A DNA stretch of 64,000 bases from Nymphaea colorata (lineage: Eukaryota > Streptophyta > Magnoliopsida > Nymphaeales > Nymphaeaceae), in NCBI RefSeq assembly GCF_008831285.2, contig NC_045150.1, forward strand, positions 16,735,362 through 16,799,361. Reading direction: 5' to 3'. Under the pieces are notes generated by a model. That model was not told where the DNA came from, ran no database searches, and saw nothing but the letters and a program-made list of their open reading frames with translations. Position 1 is the stretch's first letter. Each line of letters opens with the position of its first letter. This document shows, piece by piece, positions 60,088 through 64,000 of the stretch. The translations under genes and the position numbers were made by a program.

Positions 60088-63000
60088 ACTCCACTTGAAA
60101 CAAAATGAGCAAGGAGAATGGTATGTGGACTCTGGAGCAGCAGCCCATGTTACTGGTGACACAAGTAATCTCTCTAGTGTTTTCCCTTATTTAGATCAAG
60201 GCTCAGTTGTCACGGGAGATGGTTCCCATCACACAATATCGCACATTGGAAATGCACAAATACCTATGGGTCGTTCTTCCATACCATTAAAGAATGTTCT
60301 TGTTGTTCCAAATGTCAAGAAAAATATTATCTCAGTGTCCAAACTTATTGATGATACTCATTTCTTTGTTGAATTCACACAATCTTCTGTTTATGTCAAG
60401 GATGCTCGAACCAAGAAGACATTCGCTGAGGGCACTCGCAAAGGAGATATGTATGTCCTTGAAGAAGCTCCAAAGATGTCAAAACTTTACCTTTCAGATT
60501 CATCTTTTCCAAGTCATAGTGAAGTTAATGTCGCAGAGTATAATAAGCCGTCCATTTGGTACGGTCAGTTAGCTCACTGTAGTCAGTCTTTTGTTCGAAG
60601 TCTTGTTGCAGACGGGCTCTTAGATAAGTCCAGTCTGAATTCAGTTAGTGAGTCCAGCATGTGCTCGAGTTGTCACATCTGTAAGAGTCATGCCCTTCCC
60701 TTTCAATTAATCAATGAAAGAGCTTCAAAGGTTTTTGACACTATATATTCCGATGTTTGGGGGCCCGCTCCAATTCCTTCTTCCGGGAGTCGATACTATG
60801 TCATTTTTATTGATTCATATTCCCGATATACTTGGATCCATTTCATGAAACACAAATCAGAAGTTTTCTACTTGTTCACTCAATTTCATGCCTTGGTTTG
60901 AAATAAATACTCCAGTGATATTGTGCATTTTCAATGTGATGGTGGTGGTGAATTTATTTTAAACGAATTTACTGAGTACTTACTAAATCATGGGATCACT
61001 AGACAAATCTCATGCCCGCATACACCTCAGCAAAACGGAATTGCTGAAAGGAAACATAAGCATATCGTTGAAAGTGCGCTCAGCATGATGCATGACACAG
61101 ATTTACCTATGACATTGTGGACCGAGGCTTTTCATACGGTTGTCCATGTTATAAACCGGTTGTCATTGGCTTTGCTTGATGGCAAATCACAATTCTTTCT
61201 ATTACATCAGGAACAACCACATTATGAGGAATTGCGTGTTTTTGGATGTGTGCGCTACATGCATATTGATGTTTCCTTAAGAAACAAATTTCAAGATCGT
61301 GCTGTTTTGTGCAGATTTATGGGGTATGCAGAAAATTACAAGGGCTATAGATGTTACAATCCTAAAACTGGGGCGTGTGCATATTTCACGGCATGTTATT
61401 TTTAATGAAAGCAAGTTACAGGATCCAAAGGCACCTTCTGTGACACTCGATGATAAAAATGAGGTATATGATGATACTTGGTTACATGCTGAAATTTTAA
61501 GACAAGGGGCGGAAATGCTGCCTGAGCAGAGAGAGCAAGCTGTTGATGAGCCCGAAAAATTTGTCAATAGTTCTTTGGACAGCACCACTTTCTTGGACAG
61601 CCTGCCTTCATCCTCTCAGCCCAATGATCCACCTATAGATAACCGCTTCTCAGGCTTGGTGTATTCTCGACGGTCAGTCCCTACCGCAGCTCCACGCAAA
61701 TCACGACGCATACGGCATCCTATTGATAGATGGGTGAGATATAACAATTTTTCCTTAGATTTTCAGCTTTTTATGACAGAAGTCAGCAAAAAGGTGGAAC
61801 CAAAATGTTATCAATATGCGACTAAGGAAAAACGTTGGGTTGAAGCTATGAATGAGGAAATGGCAGCCTTGAATGAGTGTCAGACTTGGCAGATTGTTCC
61901 TCGTCCAGATGGTAAGAATGTTGTAGGCTCCAAATGGGTTTACAAACTGAAATATAAGCCTGATGGTAGCATTGATCGATATAAAGCTCGTCTTGTGGCG
62001 CGAGTCTTCACTCAGCAATACGGGGAAGATTATGAAGAAACATTCAGTCCGGCCATCAAGATGGGAAGGATCCGCGTAATTATTTCTCTTGCAGTCTCAT
62101 ATGGATGGACTCTCTATCAGTTGGATGTCAAAAATGCCTTCCTTCATGGGATTCTAAAGGAAGAAGTATACATGGAACAACCTCCCGGCTATGCTACACA
62201 TGATCCTCAAAAATGAGTATGTAAGTTACACAAGTCTCTATATGGGTTGAAGCAGGCTTCTAGGTCATGGTTCGATCGGTTTTCTCATCATATACAACAA
62301 GTTGGTTTTTTCCAAAGCTCTCTCGATCACTCTTTATTTATCTACCATACCGGGGAAGCTACCACTTGGTTACTTATCTGTGTTCATGATATTGTTATCA
62401 CTGGGAATTATTCAAGAATTCAAGATGAAGGATCTCGGCGAATTACAGTACTTCTTGGGTGTTGAACTTGACAGGATAGACGATAGATTGACTCTTACGC
62501 AGCATAAGTATACTCTTGATATTTTGGACAGGGCAGGCATGATTAATTGCAAACCCATAACTACTCCTAGTGTTCTCAACACTAAATTGACTGCCTCTGA
62601 TGGAACTGCTACATATCTCAATCCTACATTCTATCAGATCTCTCAATTTAAAGCACCCACGGAAGGACATATGGATGTCACTAAGCGAATCTTATGGTAT
62701 CTCAAAGCTACTCTTGGAAATGGACTAGTCTACACAAGATGCCCTAATGTTACGCTTGGACATCGCATTTATACCTATACCGACGCAGACTGGGCAGCAG
62801 ATCCCAATGATCGACGATCAGTTTCAGGCTTCTGTCTTTTTCTTTATTCTAATTTCATTTGTTGGAGTAGGAAGACGCAGCGAGCAGTTGCTCGATCTAG
62901 CACTGAGGCAGAATATAGAGCAATGGCTGTTGGGATAGCTGAAGCGTCATGGTTACGCCATTTGCTTGGAGAACTCAGCCTTCCTATTGTTCAGTCATCG

Positions 63001-63255
63001 TTACTATGTGACAACCAAAGTGCAATAAAAATTGCCTTCAATCCCGTTCTACATAATCGCACCAAACACATAGAGATTGATCAACACTTCATCCGTCAGA
63101 AGGTTGAAGAAGTCAAGATCTTGCCTACTTATGTACCCACCAGTGAACAAGTAGCTGACCTCTTCACCAAAGGACTCACAGGACAGCACTTCTGGGAATT
63201 GAAGAACAAGTTATGCATGATTAAATCTCATGCACAACTTGAGGGGGGCTGTTAA
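60050..63255 (+). pseudogene. pol of copia element 3, interrupted
   Basis: Protease [14 protein letters not shown]; integrase zinc finger with WYGQLAH where the first histidine is tyrosine; TGA at 60899-60901; integrase core with [10 protein letters not shown] and NGIAERKH; an extra G near 61371; [16 protein letters not shown] at 62214-62216 in place of a TGG; catalytic YVDD changed to CVHD at 62379-62390; a 35-bp loss near 62408; an in-frame loss of about 66 bp near 62637; RNase H YTDADWAADPNDRRS and [13 protein letters not shown]. The final Cys codon and stop lie in the 3' LTR. Confidence 0.9.
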
Positions 63256-63531
63256 GTTTGTGCGCCCAGGATCGGGTCTGTCCAGACGACCCGATCCAAT
63301 TCTTTTATATCCACACGCCCAAATATACTAGGCAGTGGCATACTTGTAATTTTTTACACATTTTTGTACAAATTGTTGTAATCTGATTAGGTTATCTTAA
63401 TAACAGTGATTAAGGATTGCAGTGTGGTTTTTTTACGCCAACTGCACCTTCTCTTCCATCGGCATCTACCTTCTCTACTCAATTACTCTTGTTTCAGGCT
63501 GGAGAGACACAGATTTCTGGAAAATCTTACA
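63250..63531 (+). repeat. 3' LTR of copia element 3
   Basis: Preceded by the polypurine tract gaggggggc (63241-63249). Differs from the 5' LTR at three sites only. Confidence 0.95.
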
Positions 63532-64000
63532 AGGAGAAATTTCAAAATTATTTTTCAGTTATTCATTGATATTCCGATTAACAGTATTTTAATCTTTCAT
63601 GAGTCAAATTTCAGATGATTTTCATTTATCAAGTACAGATTTTGTCAGAAAAGAGGAATCAAATGGATCCAAGGGGAGCCCGTGCTATAATATAATGTTG
63701 TCAGATGCATTATGCACAGCCTAAAAAATTAGATGAGCCTAAGGACATTCTTTTGAAAATTTGCTCTCTTCTGAGATTTCCTTTTTCAGCATAAAATACA
63801 ATACTAGTTGTTAAAATTAAACAACCCCCTTGTTAAAATTAACAATGAAACCAAACCATTTCTTATTGAGAAACCTAAAGTTATCAACTTATAACAATAA
63901 AACAACTAAAATGCATGATAACACAAACATATTTAAACATTTTATGTCATGGTCAATAAAAATAACTAAAAGTTAAAATGTCAAACTTAATGAAGTTAAG
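63532..64000 (-). other. Probable GAA1 intron or upstream sequence
   Basis: AT-rich; no exon recognised on either strand. Confidence 0.45.

Larger units (their letters stand above)
58458..63531 (+). mobile_element. Ty1/copia element 3, young but defective
   Basis: 5074 bp. Both LTRs are 282 bp and differ at only three positions, all C in the 5' copy and T in the 3' copy (about 1 percent). Flanking 5-mers are AAAAG and AGGAG, not a clean duplication. Closely related to element 1 in all coding domains, with LTRs related mainly at their ends. Despite its LTR identity it carries two stops, two frameshifting deletions, a one-base insertion, an in-frame deletion of about 66 bp and a ruined RT box. 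Antisense to GAA1, probably in its first intron. Confidence 0.93.

Overview
This window is nuclear DNA from a flowering plant. The evidence is a split gene with GT-AG introns, a plant-type GPI-transamidase GAA1 gene, a plant DUF688-type gene, Ty1/copia elements primed by the usual plant TGGTATCAGAGC site, hAT and CACTA ends, and long AT-rich intergenic DNA. The species cannot be named from the sequence. Gene density is very low: I can support only two host genes in 64 kb.

Layout. 1-6.2 kb is decayed AT-rich repeat DNA with a clean 520-bp hAT-type element and several small tandem arrays. 6.2-9.06 kb is a broken LINE on the minus strand, split by a solo LTR that has an intact target-site duplication. 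9.07-14.15 kb holds two diverged copies of one segment, the first carrying a CACTA terminus. 14.2-24.6 kb is a graveyard of small DNA-transposon derivatives whose interiors are built of short repeated words, with a probable SINE. 24.756-25.382 kb is a GC-rich intronless DUF688-type gene. 25.6-41.9 kb is mainly repeats, microsatellites, a 339-bp tandem duplication and a hAT element with a perfect 8-bp duplication.

42.0-64.0 kb is one gene on the minus strand, GAA1. Four exons (41998-42901, 44532-44665, 44777-45635, 57579-57678) join in frame and encode most of the protein; the N-terminal exon was not found and probably lies beyond the right edge. Three Ty1/copia elements, all antisense to GAA1, occupy this part. 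Two lie in the 11.9-kb intron between 45636 and 57578 and the third lies upstream of exon 57579-57678. Each is full length from LTR to LTR, and none can encode its proteins intact.

The two genes are not functionally linked. I saw no tRNA, rRNA, CRISPR array, gene cluster or defence system, and nothing I would call a new biological system. The best leads are transposon biology: a young copia copy with nearly identical LTRs but a badly broken interior, pol genes whose last codon and stop are supplied by the LTR, families of small elements with word-repeat interiors, and a housekeeping gene stretched by antisense insertions.
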